From Lactobacillus sp. YT155 (lineage in GTDB: Bacteria > Bacillota > Bacilli > Lactobacillales > Lactobacillaceae), in NCBI RefSeq assembly GCF_030504545.1, contig NZ_JAUKWP010000002.1:62001-126000 (forward strand): a DNA stretch of 64,000 nt, given 5' to 3'. Shown piece after piece: positions 1 to 9,359 of this stretch. The translations under genes and the position numbers were made by a program. A model generated the notes under the pieces. It was given only the letters and a program-made list of their open reading frames with translations, was not told the DNA's origin and did no database searches. Within the stretch, counting starts at the first letter, position 1, and each line of letters starts with the position of its first letter.

Positions 1-16
1 TAATAAAACTGATGCT

Positions 17-502
17 TTACTCTTCAAATTTATGAACGTACTCATAGATTTTTTTATTCCTTCTCGTAATTTTTATTTTTAAGAGCCCATCTTTATAGTT
101 GAATCGAGCGAAATGAACATCTAAAAGAATTGGCATATGTCCTTGAGATGCACCACGAACCCGAAGCATTTTTTGATAGCGTTCCAAAGTGTAAGTTTTA
201 GTTTTCTCGCCAGAATCCAATGTTTTAGAGAAACTTATACTACTATCAGTAGCATTAGAGACTTTGGTGTTCTCGAACAGGCGATCTAATTCCATAGTCG
301 AACTATGCCAATTAACTTGTTCAACTACACCATGATTCATTACTTTCTTGGTCAAAAATAATTCATTATAAATAACCGAAAAACAGATTGCGGTTATTAA
401 CAAATAAATGACCATTTCATAGAAAATAAATCCTTCTCTACTTCTTTTCAATTTGATAAATCGTTCCCTCATCTTGGTTTTCAATCGATATCTTTTCTCC
501 AT
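17..502 (-). CDS. comGF: ComGF-like competence pseudopilus protein
   Basis: Probable minor pseudopilin of the DNA-uptake pseudopilus, last comG gene in the window. A charged start (KLKRSREGF) leads into a hydrophobic helix near residues 25-45 (FYEMVIYLLITAI), the type IV pilin pattern without the usual FTLLE box. The rest is a short beta-rich domain ending in a basic stretch. It overlaps comGE by 65 bases if the ATG at 502 is used; the ATG at 472 reduces the overlap to 35, and neither has a clear ribosome binding site. The name rests mainly on its sixth place in the operon, since GF proteins diverge strongly. The window ends 16 bases past the stop, so a comGG cannot be judged. Confidence 0.7.
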   Translation of the reverse strand: MEKRYRLKTKMRERFIKLKRSREGFIFYEMVIYLLITAICFSVIYNELFLTKKVMNHGVVEQVNWHSSTMELDRLFENTKVSNATDSSISFSKTLDSGEKTKTYTLERYQKMLRVRGASQGHMPILLDVHFARFNYKDGLLKIKITRRNKKIYEYVHKFEE

Positions 503-719
503 TTCGAACTAATTGATACTCACAATTATTTATTTTGATGTGTGTTTGTCCTATTTCGGTTAACTTAATGAAAGCTTGATATGCATTAATTTCATCAATC
601 CTACGATTCAAAAAATGATTCATATTATCAAAAGATATCGCCAATACTAAACAACTAGTTACGGTAATGGCAAAGCCAACTAATGCTTCTACAGCTATAA
701 AGGCAGGTTTATTTTTCAA
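438..719 (-). CDS. comGE: ComGE-like minor pseudopilin
   Basis: Small protein of 93 residues with an N-terminal pilin-type hydrophobic helix (residues about 6-28, FIAVEALVGFAITVTSCLVL) in which the Glu after the short basic leader is kept. This is the hallmark of class III pilin signals that insert in the membrane before assembly. Its start overlaps the end of comGD by 11 bases and its end overlaps comGF, which implies translational coupling inside one comG mRNA. Sequence identity among GE proteins is low, so the assignment depends on position five of the operon and on the helix. Confidence 0.7.
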   Translation of the reverse strand: MKNKPAFIAVEALVGFAITVTSCLVLAISFDNMNHFLNRRIDEINAYQAFIKLTEIGQTHIKINNCEYQLVRNGEKISIENQDEGTIYQIEKK

Positions 720-1137
720 TTACTTCACCCCAATTAAATTGAATTTTATAACTAATTTTTTTATGTGTCTGAACATCGGTAAAAGCAATCGTAAATGGTT
801 TAACTGTCCCTGTTCTCGAAATAGTTACACCCTCTTTGGTCTCCAAATGTAATCTACTAGGTACCTGTAGGCTCTCATGATAAACACTGGAACTAAATTC
901 AATTCGTTGTTCGTAACTCAAGAACTTAACATAAATTGGTTTTTGAGAAATTCTTGCTTGTAAGAGTGCACTGTACCAATCAACCTTGCAACGCTTTAAG
1001 AATGTCGTCTTAGTTAACTCACTATTGAACTGTGAAAAACTGGCGATCGGAATTGCTAAAACAATCGTCAAAACAAATAACGCCAATGTTGTTTCTAATA
1101 GTGTAAAAGCTGGTTTAACTCTTTTGAACAATGCCAT
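709..1137 (-). CDS. comGD: ComGD-like pseudopilin
   Basis: Pseudopilin of the competence system. The prepilin signal is KRVKPAFTLLE followed by a 20-residue hydrophobic helix, so a ComC-type peptidase would cut before the Phe. The remaining roughly 110 residues are a beta-rich globular domain. I chose the ATG at 1137, which gives a short basic leader and a 23-base overlap with comGC. An in-frame ATG at 1161 would add eight residues and lengthen the overlap to 47 bases; the ribosome binding sites do not decide between them. Located third from the comGB end, as in Bacillus and lactobacilli. Confidence 0.8.
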   Translation of the reverse strand: MALFKRVKPAFTLLETTLALFVLTIVLAIPIASFSQFNSELTKTTFLKRCKVDWYSALLQARISQKPIYVKFLSYEQRIEFSSSVYHESLQVPSRLHLETKEGVTISRTGTVKPFTIAFTDVQTHKKISYKIQFNWGEVIEK

Positions 1138-1420
1138 TTTTGATGGTAATTCCTTTGTCATTAGCGTGTTCTAATTGCTTGCTAGAAATATAATGGTCTT
1201 TTTCTAATTGTTCTAAAGTTACTGAACTGGAATTCCCATCATACAAATCGACCTGACTTTGAATTGTGGTAATAAATGCTTCGTCAGTTTTACTTTCAGC
1301 ATGCGACTTTTGAGTGGCAATATTAGGAATAATTATCAATAATAAAATCGAGATAATAAAAATTACGACTACCATTTCTAATAGTGTGAAAGCCTTTCTT
1401 TTCTTTCTCCATAGTTTCAT
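1115..1420 (-). CDS. comGC: Major competence pseudopilin ComGC
   Basis: Probable major subunit of the competence pseudopilus, 101 residues. Leader MKLWRKKRKA is followed by FTLLEMVVVIFIISILLLIIIPN, the most typical prepilin signal of the operon. The residue before the cleavage site is Ala instead of the more common Gly. After the helix comes a short domain with SKTDEAFITTIQSQVDLYD, similar to ComGC proteins. It starts 3 bases after the comGB stop and overlaps comGD. The pseudopilus would span the cell wall and bring DNA to ComEA/ComEC, which are not in the window. Confidence 0.9.
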   Translation of the reverse strand: MKLWRKKRKAFTLLEMVVVIFIISILLLIIIPNIATQKSHAESKTDEAFITTIQSQVDLYDGNSSSVTLEQLEKDHYISSKQLEHANDKGITIKNGIVQKS

Positions 1421-1423
1421 TTT

Positions 1424-2383
1424 TTAGTACATCCCTTTCATCATTCCATAAACTGGAAGTAGAATTTTTAGATACGTATTAATGATCAAAATCGCAATAA
1501 TAATAAAGACAAGTGGTTGAATTTTCACAATTAATTTTTGCATTTTTTCTAGTGTCTCATCATATTTTAATTGCGATAAAATCAAAATTTCATCACCTAA
1601 TTGGTCGTGACTTAAGCCCGCCGCTACCAAAACATCAAGTTCGTTAGCAATTAAGTTACTCTGTTTAATAAATTGTGATAAGCTCTGCCCTTTTTGTAAC
1701 ATCGCTACTAATTTATCTCGTAAAACTTGATACACTAAATTTCCAGTTAGATCTAACTTAACAATATCTGAAATTCTTAAGCCGCTTTTTATCATTAATC
1801 CAATGGCAAATAACAGATTATACTCATAATATTTTTGAAATACCGAGCCAACTATTGGCAAATTAATTCTTTGTTGAACTGCCTGATAGTCATTTAGTTT
1901 TTTAAATTTAACTAGTTTATACATTGACAGCAAAATTAGTATTATCAAAGCACCTATCAAGGCCCAATCAAAGATTTCCAAATAAATAGTGGCTTGGGTT
2001 AATTCATAATCGAAACGGAAAAAGACTTTTATCAGTGCCATAATGACTAACAAAAATACAAAAACAAAGGCTGGGTAAAGCATCAATAGTTGTAATTTCT
2101 TTAGTTGCTTAACTTGCATCTTTAATAATTCACCAATTTGTTTGATAGACTGTTTCATCAAGCCATTTTTCTCAGCGATTTCTAATTGAGAAATCATCAA
2201 ATTAGACAGTCTAAAAGCTGTAAAACTTTTGGCTAAACCTTCTCCGTTATCCAATCGCTTTTCAAACCGATTAAAAACATCTCGAAATGATTGATACTTT
2301 AATTTCAAACAAAATAACGAATCAGCTAGTGAAAAGCCATTTTCTAAGAGCTTTCCTAAGGTAAACAAAATATCCGCCTGCAC
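1424..2383 (-). CDS. comGB: Competence platform protein ComGB (type II secretion F family)
   Basis: Polytopic inner-membrane platform of the pseudopilus. Two T2SF modules are visible, each with an acidic helical part and hydrophobic segments near residues 98-122, 140-160 and 290-312. The second module carries the GLxISDIVKL and LVAAGLSHDQLGDEI stretches typical of GspF-like proteins. The GTG at 2383 is the only standard start downstream of the last stop in frame. However, the frame stays open for 18 codons upstream and those codons read like the usual basic ComGB N-terminus, so the true N-terminus may be longer (see findings). Lies 16 bases after comGA. Confidence 0.9.
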   Translation of the reverse strand: MQADILFTLGKLLENGFSLADSLFCLKLKYQSFRDVFNRFEKRLDNGEGLAKSFTAFRLSNLMISQLEIAEKNGLMKQSIKQIGELLKMQVKQLKKLQLLMLYPAFVFVFLLVIMALIKVFFRFDYELTQATIYLEIFDWALIGALIILILLSMYKLVKFKKLNDYQAVQQRINLPIVGSVFQKYYEYNLLFAIGLMIKSGLRISDIVKLDLTGNLVYQVLRDKLVAMLQKGQSLSQFIKQSNLIANELDVLVAAGLSHDQLGDEILILSQLKYDETLEKMQKLIVKIQPLVFIIIAILIINTYLKILLPVYGMMKGMY

Positions 2384-2399
2384 TGATTTGTTAAATTTT

Positions 2400-3338
2400 T
2401 TATCCGTAAAAATATTTTTGATAGACTTGATGATTAATCACCCCTCTTTCATAATATTTTTTCAATTTATTCTGCCAATCTTTCAGTTCGTTAATCTTCT
2501 CTGGTAAATCAAAGTCCAATAAAATATCGATTACACATAATAGTTTTTGATTAATACTAGGGATTAAACGTTGGTAAATCGCGGCATTTAAAACCGACTT
2601 CAAAGAAAATTCATCAACGCCAAATTCAATCATTCGTTTGATTACTGAGTATTTTGATTTGGCATGAATAGTTGATAAAACTGTATATCCACTTAATGCC
2701 GCTTTAACAACCAGTTGGGCCGTCATTTGGTCTCTGATTTCGCCAACAATCAATATGTCTGGACGTTGCCGCAAACTTGTTTTAATCAGTTCTTCATAGC
2801 TCATTTTGGCTTCATCATTTACTTGTAATTGCAGAAAGCCATCAACATGAATTTCTGTCGGATCTTCGATACACATAACTGTTTTACTAGGTAAAAACAG
2901 TTGTGCTAAGCGATACATTAAGCTAGTTTTACCTGAGCCCATAGGACCACTGAATAGAATCAAACCTTTTCTATCGACAAGTTCAGTCAATTTTTCTGGC
3001 AACGCCTGTTCTTCGATATTAGGATAGATGAGTCGAATTACTAATATTTCTTGATTCAAATAATTCCCCACTGAAGAGAGTCGCAAATTAACTCCTTGAT
3101 ACTGGTAAGAACCCAGTTGTGGCCGTCTCTTTTCGCTAATATCCATGCCACTTTGAAATTTCAAAAAATTAATTATTCCTCCAGCAACGCTTTCTTCTAA
3201 GTCTTTAAAATTTTGTCGCCGATTTATCAATTTAAAAAGTATCTGCACCTTCTTTTGACTTGGAATAAAGAAGATATCAGAAACTTTTTTCTTAATTGCT
3301 GATTTGAACATCTCATCTATTTCTTGTTTAATATTCAA
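2400..3338 (-). CDS. comGA: Competence assembly ATPase ComGA
   Basis: Cytoplasmic GspE/PilB-type secretion ATPase that powers pseudopilus assembly. Walker A is GPMGSGKTS near residues 131-139, the Asp box region is CIEDPTEIH near 156-164, and Walker B is RPDILIVGEIRD near 192-203, followed by the His of STIHAKS. At 312 residues it is the short Gram-positive form without the N1 domain. Start is TTG at 3338, supported by a GGAGGTGATC ribosome binding site seven bases upstream. It is the first gene of comGA-GF. Only about 30 bases separate it from the glf terminator, and I see no clear vegetative promoter there, which would fit control by an alternative competence sigma factor (inference). Confidence 0.95.
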   Translation of the reverse strand: MNIKQEIDEMFKSAIKKKVSDIFFIPSQKKVQILFKLINRRQNFKDLEESVAGGIINFLKFQSGMDISEKRRPQLGSYQYQGVNLRLSSVGNYLNQEILVIRLIYPNIEEQALPEKLTELVDRKGLILFSGPMGSGKTSLMYRLAQLFLPSKTVMCIEDPTEIHVDGFLQLQVNDEAKMSYEELIKTSLRQRPDILIVGEIRDQMTAQLVVKAALSGYTVLSTIHAKSKYSVIKRMIEFGVDEFSLKSVLNAAIYQRLIPSINQKLLCVIDILLDFDLPEKINELKDWQNKLKKYYERGVINHQVYQKYFYG

Positions 3339-3369
3339 AAGATCACCTCCGTCTTGAACTTAATTACGC

Positions 3370-3402
3370 AAAAAAAAAGAACTTCCTGTTAGGAAGTTCT
3401 TT
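3370..3402 (-). terminator. Terminator after glf
   Basis: Perfect 12-bp stem with arms AAAGAACTTCCT and AGGAAGTTCTTT around a 3-base loop. On the minus strand it is followed by a run of T, so it ends the glf transcript just before comGA. T residues on the other side make it potentially bidirectional. Confidence 0.85.
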
Positions 3403-4524
3403 TTAAATTATTTTTTCACCAAATTCTTGGCCAACAAGTTGCAATGATGCCTGAATTACTTGATGCATATCGTAATACCGGTATTGTCCTAAACGACCAC
3501 CAAAAATCACTTTTGGTTCTGATTTAGCTAACTCATTATATTTTGTGTAAAGATGGTTATTTTGCTTATTATTCACTGGATAATATGGTTCATCACCACG
3601 CGACCATTTAGCAGGATATTCCTTGGTAATAATGGTCTTATGCTTATTACCTTGACCAAATTCAAAATGCTTATGTTCAATAATTCTTGTGTAAGGAGTT
3701 TCAGCATCAGTGTAGTTCACAACTGCATTTCCTTGGTGATTATCTTCATCAAGTTCTTCGGTTTCAAAACGTAAACTACGATATTCTAATTCACCTAATT
3801 GATAGTCAAAAAATTGATCAATCATTCCAGTAAAAATGACTTTATCATACTGATCGATATATTCTTGCTTGTGATCAAAGAAATCAACTCCTGTTTCAAC
3901 TTCAATCAAATCACTAGCTAACATTTTTTCAACAATTTGCGTATATCCACCAATTGGAATTCCTTGATAAGTATCATTGAAATAGTTATTGTCGTAGGTC
4001 AATCTAACTGGCAAACGACGGATAATAAATGCCGGTAAATCAGTAGCTTTTTGTCCCCATTGCTTCTCAGTGTAACCTTTAACTAATTTCTCATAAATGT
4101 CGGTTCCAATTAGAGAGATTGCTTGTTCTTCAAGGTTTTCTGGCTTCTTACCATTAAGAATTGCTTTTTGTTCATCAATTTTAGCTTGAGCCTCTTCAGG
4201 AGTAACCACGCCCCAAAGTTTATTAAAGGTATTCATATTGAATGGCATATTATAGATTTCGCCTTTGTAGTTGGCGATTGGGCTATTAGTATAACGATTG
4301 AATTCCGCAAATTGGTGAACATAGTCCCAGATTTTCTTATTACTGGTATGAAAAATATGAGCTCCATATTCATGTACCTGAATGCCATCAACTTCTTTGG
4401 TATAAATATTTCCAGCAATATGGTCTCTTCTTTCAATTACCTTAACATGATGTCCACGTTTGGCTGCCTCGTATGCAAATGTTGATCCAAAAAGACCTGA
4501 ACCTACTACTAAATAATTAGTCAT
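3403..4524 (-). CDS. glf: UDP-galactopyranose mutase
   Basis: Flavoenzyme that interconverts UDP-galactopyranose and UDP-galactofuranose, the donor for galactofuranose in cell-surface polysaccharides. The FAD-binding Rossmann motif VGSGLFGSTFA is at residues 6-16, followed by IERRDHIAGN and the EYGAHIFHTS segment typical of bacterial Glf. The C-terminus has FGGRLGQYRYYDMHQVI, another family signature. About 373 residues, normal length. Of two tandem ATGs, the second (4524) has better spacing from AAGGAG. It stands alone, with its own terminator, between comG and yebC; no glycosyltransferase genes are nearby. Confidence 0.95.
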   Translation of the reverse strand: MTNYLVVGSGLFGSTFAYEAAKRGHHVKVIERRDHIAGNIYTKEVDGIQVHEYGAHIFHTSNKKIWDYVHQFAEFNRYTNSPIANYKGEIYNMPFNMNTFNKLWGVVTPEEAQAKIDEQKAILNGKKPENLEEQAISLIGTDIYEKLVKGYTEKQWGQKATDLPAFIIRRLPVRLTYDNNYFNDTYQGIPIGGYTQIVEKMLASDLIEVETGVDFFDHKQEYIDQYDKVIFTGMIDQFFDYQLGELEYRSLRFETEELDEDNHQGNAVVNYTDAETPYTRIIEHKHFEFGQGNKHKTIITKEYPAKWSRGDEPYYPVNNKQNNHLYTKYNELAKSEPKVIFGGRLGQYRYYDMHQVIQASLQLVGQEFGEKII

Positions 4525-4611
4525 CATTTTCTCCTTATTTCAATTACATTATTACCAGTGTATCGCAAAACTAAAAATACAGTTTAATTTAATTTTTATT
4601 TTAAGCAATTA

Positions 4612-4646
4612 TTAAAAAAGCCTACCTCATATTAAGGCAAGCTTCT
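4612..4646 (-). terminator. Terminator after yebC
   Basis: Arms AAGCTTGCCT and AGGTAGGCTT pair with one mismatch and one wobble and are followed by TTTTTT on the minus strand, immediately after the yebC stop. Confidence 0.7.
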
Positions 4647-4649
4647 TAA

Positions 4650-5381
4650 TTAATCTTCAAAATCCTCTGCAGCAGTGTAAACATTTGAAACATCATCATC
4701 ATCTTCTAGCTGATCAATCATGTGTTGGAATTGTTCTTTTTTATCTTCAGGAATTGGAGTAGTATTTTGTGGAATCATGGTCAATTCAGCATTAGCTAAT
4801 TCATAACCTTTTTCTTCCAAATAATCGCGAACTGAAGTGAATTCTTTTGCTTCAGTATAGATTTCAAATACTTCATCACTAGTTTGTAAATCGTCAGCTC
4901 CTGCTTCCATTACATCTTCTAGCATTTGATCTTCGTCAGCATCAGTAGTTGTCCGGTCAATAGCAATGTAACCTTTACGGTCGAACATATAAGCAACTGA
5001 ACCAGCGGCTCCCATACTTCCACCATTTCTAGTTACAGCTACACGCACTGATGAAGCAGTTCTATTCTTGTTATCTGTAAGTGTTTCGATTAGGACAGCA
5101 ACACCACCTGGTGCATATCCTTCATAGGTGATTTCTTCATAGTTATCAGCAGCTCCACCAACAGCCTTGTCGATAGCACGTTTAATGTTATCTTTAGGCA
5201 TATTAGCAGCACGAGCTTTATCCATTACCATACGAAGTGCGGCGTTGTTCGCAGGGTCAGGATCACCACCTTTTGCAGCCATGAATAATTCACGTGAGAT
5301 TTTTTGGAAAATTTTTCCACGTTTTGCATCTTGGGCGTTTTTACGACCTTGAATGTTATGCCATTTTGAATGTCCTGACAT
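4650..5381 (-). CDS. yebC: YebC/PmpR family protein
   Basis: Member of the YebC/PmpR/TACO1 family, described as DNA-binding regulators and, more recently, as factors helping ribosomes translate difficult (for example polyproline) stretches. It begins with the near-invariant [22 protein letters not shown] and keeps the [29 protein letters not shown] signature and an acidic C-terminus. 243 residues. The frame extends 12 codons further upstream, but the conserved start and an AAGGA ribosome binding site mark the ATG at 5381. Single-gene unit between two terminators. Confidence 0.95.
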   Translation of the reverse strand: MSGHSKWHNIQGRKNAQDAKRGKIFQKISRELFMAAKGGDPDPANNAALRMVMDKARAANMPKDNIKRAIDKAVGGAADNYEEITYEGYAPGGVAVLIETLTDNKNRTASSVRVAVTRNGGSMGAAGSVAYMFDRKGYIAIDRTTTDADEDQMLEDVMEAGADDLQTSDEVFEIYTEAKEFTSVRDYLEEKGYELANAELTMIPQNTTPIPEDKKEQFQHMIDQLEDDDDVSNVYTAAEDFED

Positions 5382-5437
5382 CTTGCGTCCTTCTTTCTTT
5401 AATTTATTTTGTGTCACAAAATCTAGTTAATTTTATC

Positions 5438-5468
5438 AAAAAAAAAGCTATTTTTAAATAGCTTTTTT
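5438..5468 (-). terminator. Terminator after the VanZ-like gene
   Basis: Stem AAAGCTATTT / AAATAGCTTT with T tracts on both sides. It overlaps the last codons of the VanZ-like gene. Confidence 0.8.
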
Positions 5469-5963
5469 CGTTCTTATGTGTAAATATATCAGATAAATTA
5501 GCCAAACTACTAAAATCCCTACCAAAGCTCCTGCACTATCAAGCATTACATCATCAATTAATGGTGTTCTACCAGTAGTAATTTCTTGATGAAATTCATC
5601 TAAAGCAGCTAAGCCAGTAGTCATTAACCAAGCCATGAAAAACAACATAACTTTGGAATTTATTTTGTTGTAAATGGCTAACCATAAAAATGTACCAATA
5701 ACTAAATAACTACCAAAATGAGCAAATTTTCTGATAAAAAATTCTGCTAACTTGTAATAACCCATATTATCAATCGAATGAGCTTGTCCACCATAGGTAA
5801 AGTGAAGCTGACTCAATAAATGATAAAAAGGTTTATTGGTTAGATATTTGCTAAAAGCTGGTACCATGGTTTGCTGTTTATAAGTCATTGATGAACTTAT
5901 AAAAATTATTAAGATCATCAAGAAAAAAATAACAGCAGCAATTCTTTCTACTTTTTTCGACAT
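5454..5963 (-). CDS. VanZ-like membrane protein
   Basis: Small integral membrane protein of about 169 residues with four predicted helices. Family marks of the VanZ-like domain are seen in order: KFAHFGSYLVIGTFLW near residue 80, DEFHQEITTGRTPLIDDVMLDSAGALVG near 125. VanZ itself gives low-level teicoplanin resistance, but most chromosomal homologues have no proven role, possibly in the cell envelope. The frame also has a GTG at 5975; the ATG at 5963 seems more likely though its ribosome binding site is weak. Located between yebC and glmS with no operon partner. Confidence 0.85.
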   Translation of the reverse strand: MSKKVERIAAVIFFLMILIIFISSSMTYKQQTMVPAFSKYLTNKPFYHLLSQLHFTYGGQAHSIDNMGYYKLAEFFIRKFAHFGSYLVIGTFLWLAIYNKINSKVMLFFMAWLMTTGLAALDEFHQEITTGRTPLIDDVMLDSAGALVGILVVWLIYLIYLHIRTKKAI

Positions 5964-6016
5964 ATTATTTCTCACTTGTAATATTTCAAAAATATCATAT
6001 CACAAGATAGACGCCA

Positions 6017-7822
6017 TTACTCTACGGTAACGCTCTTAGCCAAACTTCTTGGTTGATCAACATCATTACCACGTTGAAGACTGGCATAATAAGCTAACAA
6101 TTGGGCCGGTACCACACTAATTAAAGGTTGTAACAACTCATTAATCGTAAAGCACACAATTTGGTCGTCACTTTGAGCATCATCTTGATTGGAAATAACC
6201 AGTACATGAGCCCCACGAGCTTGAACTTCTTCAATATTTCCGCGAGTTAAACCAGTTGTATTTTGATCATTTAAGTAAGCTATTACCGGAGTTTTGTCTT
6301 CAATTAATGAAATTGTTCCGTGTTTTAATTCTCCCGCAGCAAATCCTTCGGTATGAATGTAGGAAATTTCTTTTAATTTCAAAGCAGCTTCCAAACATAA
6401 AGCGTAATCCATTCCACGTCCAATATAAAACGCGTGATTTTGATTAGTGAAGAACTCATATGATAATTTCTCAATATCATCTTTTTGATCAACAATAGCT
6501 TGAATTCCGTTAGCCGCCAACGAAAGTTCTTCTCTTAAGTCTAGTTGCTTAGCAGTAGCATTATTCAAATGGTCTCCTAAAACTTTGGCAATTACAGCTT
6601 GCACGGCAATTTGAGCTACATAAGCTTTTGTAGAAGCTACCGCAATTTCAGGACCGGCAAGAAGTTGCATCTGATAAGTTGCTTCACGCCAAAGAGTCGA
6701 ATCTTTCACATTGGTTACTGTTAAACTTGGCAAATTCATTTCGTTAATCTTTACCAAGACTTGGCGACTATCGGCAGTTTCACCACTTTGAGATAAGAAA
6801 ATAAAGAAACTCTCATCAATTAATTTTGGTAAGTGATAACCAAATTCACTAGCAAGTTCAACATTAACAGGAATATCAGTTAATTCCTCAATAATTCTCT
6901 TACCAACTAAGCCAGCATGATAACTTGTTCCAGCGGCCACAATATAAATTTGTTTAGCAGTCGCCATTTTATTTAACAAGTCTTCATCAAGGTTTACTTG
7001 TTCATCACTCAAATAAAATTCACTTATTCTTCTGATTACTCCGGGTTGCTCATCAATTTCTTTGAGCATGTAATAATCGTAAGTCCCTTTAGAAATTTCC
7101 TTAGGGTCTAAGTCAACTTCATAAGGTGAGCGTTCAATAGCAACTCCACTTTGATCATAAATTTCATAGTTATCTGCTTCTAAGATAACAATTTCGCCAT
7201 CGTGTAATTCAACAAATTGATTCGTATAGTTGATCATTGCCATTGCATCAGAACACAAAGCATTAAAATCTTCGCCTATTCCCAGCAAAAGAGGACTTTT
7301 ATTTTTAGCAACGAAAATTTGCTCAGGATTTTCTTTATCAGCTAATGCAAATGCATATGAGCCTTCTAGTAAACTAATCGTTTGTTTGAAAGCTTCTAAA
7401 GTTGTCATCCCTTGATTAGCAAAATATGAAACTAATTGGACTACAACTTCAGTATCGGTTTGACTAGCGAATTCAATCCCAGATAAATAAGTTTCTTTTA
7501 ATTGTTCATAATTTGTGATTACCCCATTATGAACCAAATAAAAGCGTTCATCACTACTGAAATGAGGATGCGCATTTTCTACTGTTGGTTTACCATGAGT
7601 TGCCCATCGGGTATGACCTATCCCCATAGTTCCTCCAACTTCATTAGAAATTGCATCCTCTAACTTAGCAATTTTGCCTACTTCTTTTACTAAATGACTA
7701 CCTTGGTTGCCATTAATAAAGACACCAGCCGAATCATAGCCACGGTATTCTAGTTTTTTTAGACCATCAATTAACATTTCTTTTGTATTTACGGTGCCAA
7801 TAACACCAACTATTCCACACAT
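6017..7822 (-). CDS. glmS: Glucosamine-fructose-6-phosphate aminotransferase
   Basis: Makes glucosamine-6-phosphate from fructose-6-phosphate and glutamine, the entry step to UDP-GlcNAc for peptidoglycan. Starts MCGIVGVIG, where the Cys after the removed Met is the glutaminase nucleophile; the ORF runs 22 codons further upstream but only this start leaves Cys at the N-terminus, and it has AAAGGA before it. The N-terminal half is the class II glutaminase domain (RWATHG, NGVITNY), the C-terminal half has two SIS domains (AAGTSYHAG, SQSGETADS) and ends KSVTVE as expected. 601 residues. Next upstream is glmM, which uses its product after isomerisation. Confidence 0.97.
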   Translation of the reverse strand: MCGIVGVIGTVNTKEMLIDGLKKLEYRGYDSAGVFINGNQGSHLVKEVGKIAKLEDAISNEVGGTMGIGHTRWATHGKPTVENAHPHFSSDERFYLVHNGVITNYEQLKETYLSGIEFASQTDTEVVVQLVSYFANQGMTTLEAFKQTISLLEGSYAFALADKENPEQIFVAKNKSPLLLGIGEDFNALCSDAMAMINYTNQFVELHDGEIVILEADNYEIYDQSGVAIERSPYEVDLDPKEISKGTYDYYMLKEIDEQPGVIRRISEFYLSDEQVNLDEDLLNKMATAKQIYIVAAGTSYHAGLVGKRIIEELTDIPVNVELASEFGYHLPKLIDESFFIFLSQSGETADSRQVLVKINEMNLPSLTVTNVKDSTLWREATYQMQLLAGPEIAVASTKAYVAQIAVQAVIAKVLGDHLNNATAKQLDLREELSLAANGIQAIVDQKDDIEKLSYEFFTNQNHAFYIGRGMDYALCLEAALKLKEISYIHTEGFAAGELKHGTISLIEDKTPVIAYLNDQNTTGLTRGNIEEVQARGAHVLVISNQDDAQSDDQIVCFTINELLQPLISVVPAQLLAYYASLQRGNDVDQPRSLAKSVTVE

Positions 7823-7893
7823 ATTTATATCCTTTATTTTCGAAATTGGTATAGATGAATTTTTGAAAAAACATTCATTTTTCAACACAGATA

Positions 7894-7922
7894 ACTCTAC
7901 AAAAACAAAGGAAATAAGTCAA
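7894..7922 (-). promoter_or_regulatory. Predicted glmS promoter
   Basis: Minus-strand -35 TTGACT (7917-7922), 17-base spacer, -10 TAGAGT (7894-7899). Transcription would begin near 7887, leaving a leader of about 65 bases, too short for a glmS ribozyme. Confidence 0.65.
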
Positions 7923-7983
7923 TGATAATTAATTTTTATTTAAATTTATCTAAATTGGTATATATAGATTTGGAATTGACGTC

Positions 7984-8006
7984 AAAAAAAAAGACCTTGA
8001 AGGTCT
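7984..8006 (-). terminator. Terminator after glmM
   Basis: Short stem AGACCTT / AAGGTCT followed by a run of eight T on the minus strand; overlaps the glmM stop codon. Confidence 0.75.
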
Positions 8007-9354
8007 ATTTACCAATTTCTTTTTTCACAACATCGCAAATGCTGTCACAGTATTCGTTCACTTTTTCTTCAGTAGCAGCTTCCACCATTACTCGTAATAA
8101 GTCTTCTGTACCACTAGGACGAACTAGGACACGACCATCGCCGGCCATTTTGTCTTCCACTAACTTAATTGCTTCAGTAATAGCTGCGGATTCTTCCCAA
8201 GCTTTCTTATCAACAACTGGAATGTTTACCAGTTTTTGTGGGTAAGTCTTCACCGGTGCAGCAAGCTCAGATAACGATTTACCGGTTTGCTTCATAACTT
8301 TCATTAACTGAATTCCAGTTAACATACCATCACCAGTATTGTGATATTCGAATAAAACAATATGTCCTGATTGTTCACCACCAAGTGAATAACCATCTTT
8401 ACGGATTTCTTCAACAACATGTCGGTCACCAACATCTGTTTGAACTGACTTCATGCCATTTTCTTCGATAGCCTTATAAAGGCCAATATTACTCATAACA
8501 GTCGTGACAATAGTATCTTTTTTCAAAGTACCATTGTCCTTGAAATAGTTTCCGAGGATAAACATAATTTTATCTCCGTCCACAATATTTCCTTTTTCAT
8601 CAATTGCGATACAACGATCACCATCACCATCAAAAGCTAGGCCTAGTTGTGCACCTTGTTTTACAACTTCTTCGGCCAATTTCTCGGGATGAGTTGAGCC
8701 GACACCATCGTTAATATTAACGCCATCAGGATTGCTAGCAATAATATCAAAATCAACATCTAAGTCGGCAAAAAGATTGCCCGCAATCTTTGAGGTTGAC
8801 CCATTAGCTGTATCAGCCACTAATTTTATTCCTGCCAAGTCACCGGGAATAGTTTGTTTAAGGAACTCAATGTATTTTAGTGAGCCTTCTGGATAATCTT
8901 CAATAGTTCCCAATCCAAGAGCTGCAGGACGTGGCAAAGTATCTTCGGCTTCGTCCAAGAATTTTTCAATTTCTAATTCTGTTTCGTCGGCTAATTTATA
9001 GCCATCTGAACCAAAGAATTTGATTCCATTATCTTGTGCGGGATTGTGAGATGCAGAGATCATAATACCTGCATCAGCATTTTGAGCTTTCACCAAGAAA
9101 GCAACCGCTGGAGTGGTGATAACATCTAAGTTCAAAACTTCAATTCCAACAGAAAGTAGTCCTGAAATCAACGCATATTGAAGCATCTCTCCTGAAATTC
9201 TAGTATCTCTTGCAACCAAAACTCTAGGTTGTTTTTTATCTGAGTGCTTTGTTAAAACATAGCCTCCGGCACGTCCTAATTTAAAAGCAAATTCTGGTTT
9301 TAGGCCGCTATTGGCTACTCCTCTAACACCATCAGTTCCAAAATATTTACCCAT
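8005..9354 (-). CDS. glmM: Phosphoglucosamine mutase
   Basis: Converts glucosamine-6-phosphate to glucosamine-1-phosphate for UDP-GlcNAc synthesis. Begins [12 protein letters not shown], has the phosphoserine loop [17 protein letters not shown] near residue 100, the metal loop AFDGDGDRC near 240, the sugar loop GGEQSGHIV near 325 and the phosphate-binding [14 protein letters not shown] near 405. 449 residues, standard. Third gene of cdaA-cdaR-glmM; CdaA activity is known in other Firmicutes to be modulated by CdaR and GlmM, tying c-di-AMP level to wall precursor supply. Confidence 0.97.
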   Translation of the reverse strand: MGKYFGTDGVRGVANSGLKPEFAFKLGRAGGYVLTKHSDKKQPRVLVARDTRISGEMLQYALISGLLSVGIEVLNLDVITTPAVAFLVKAQNADAGIMISASHNPAQDNGIKFFGSDGYKLADETELEIEKFLDEAEDTLPRPAALGLGTIEDYPEGSLKYIEFLKQTIPGDLAGIKLVADTANGSTSKIAGNLFADLDVDFDIIASNPDGVNINDGVGSTHPEKLAEEVVKQGAQLGLAFDGDGDRCIAIDEKGNIVDGDKIMFILGNYFKDNGTLKKDTIVTTVMSNIGLYKAIEENGMKSVQTDVGDRHVVEEIRKDGYSLGGEQSGHIVLFEYHNTGDGMLTGIQLMKVMKQTGKSLSELAAPVKTYPQKLVNIPVVDKKAWEESAAITEAIKLVEDKMAGDGRVLVRPSGTEDLLRVMVEAATEEKVNEYCDSICDVVKKEIGK

Positions 9355-9359
9355 TGTTT

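Noticed and set aside
7823..8004. glmS ribozyme upstream of glmS
   Set aside because: The predicted leader is about 65 bases and has none of the conserved ribozyme core.
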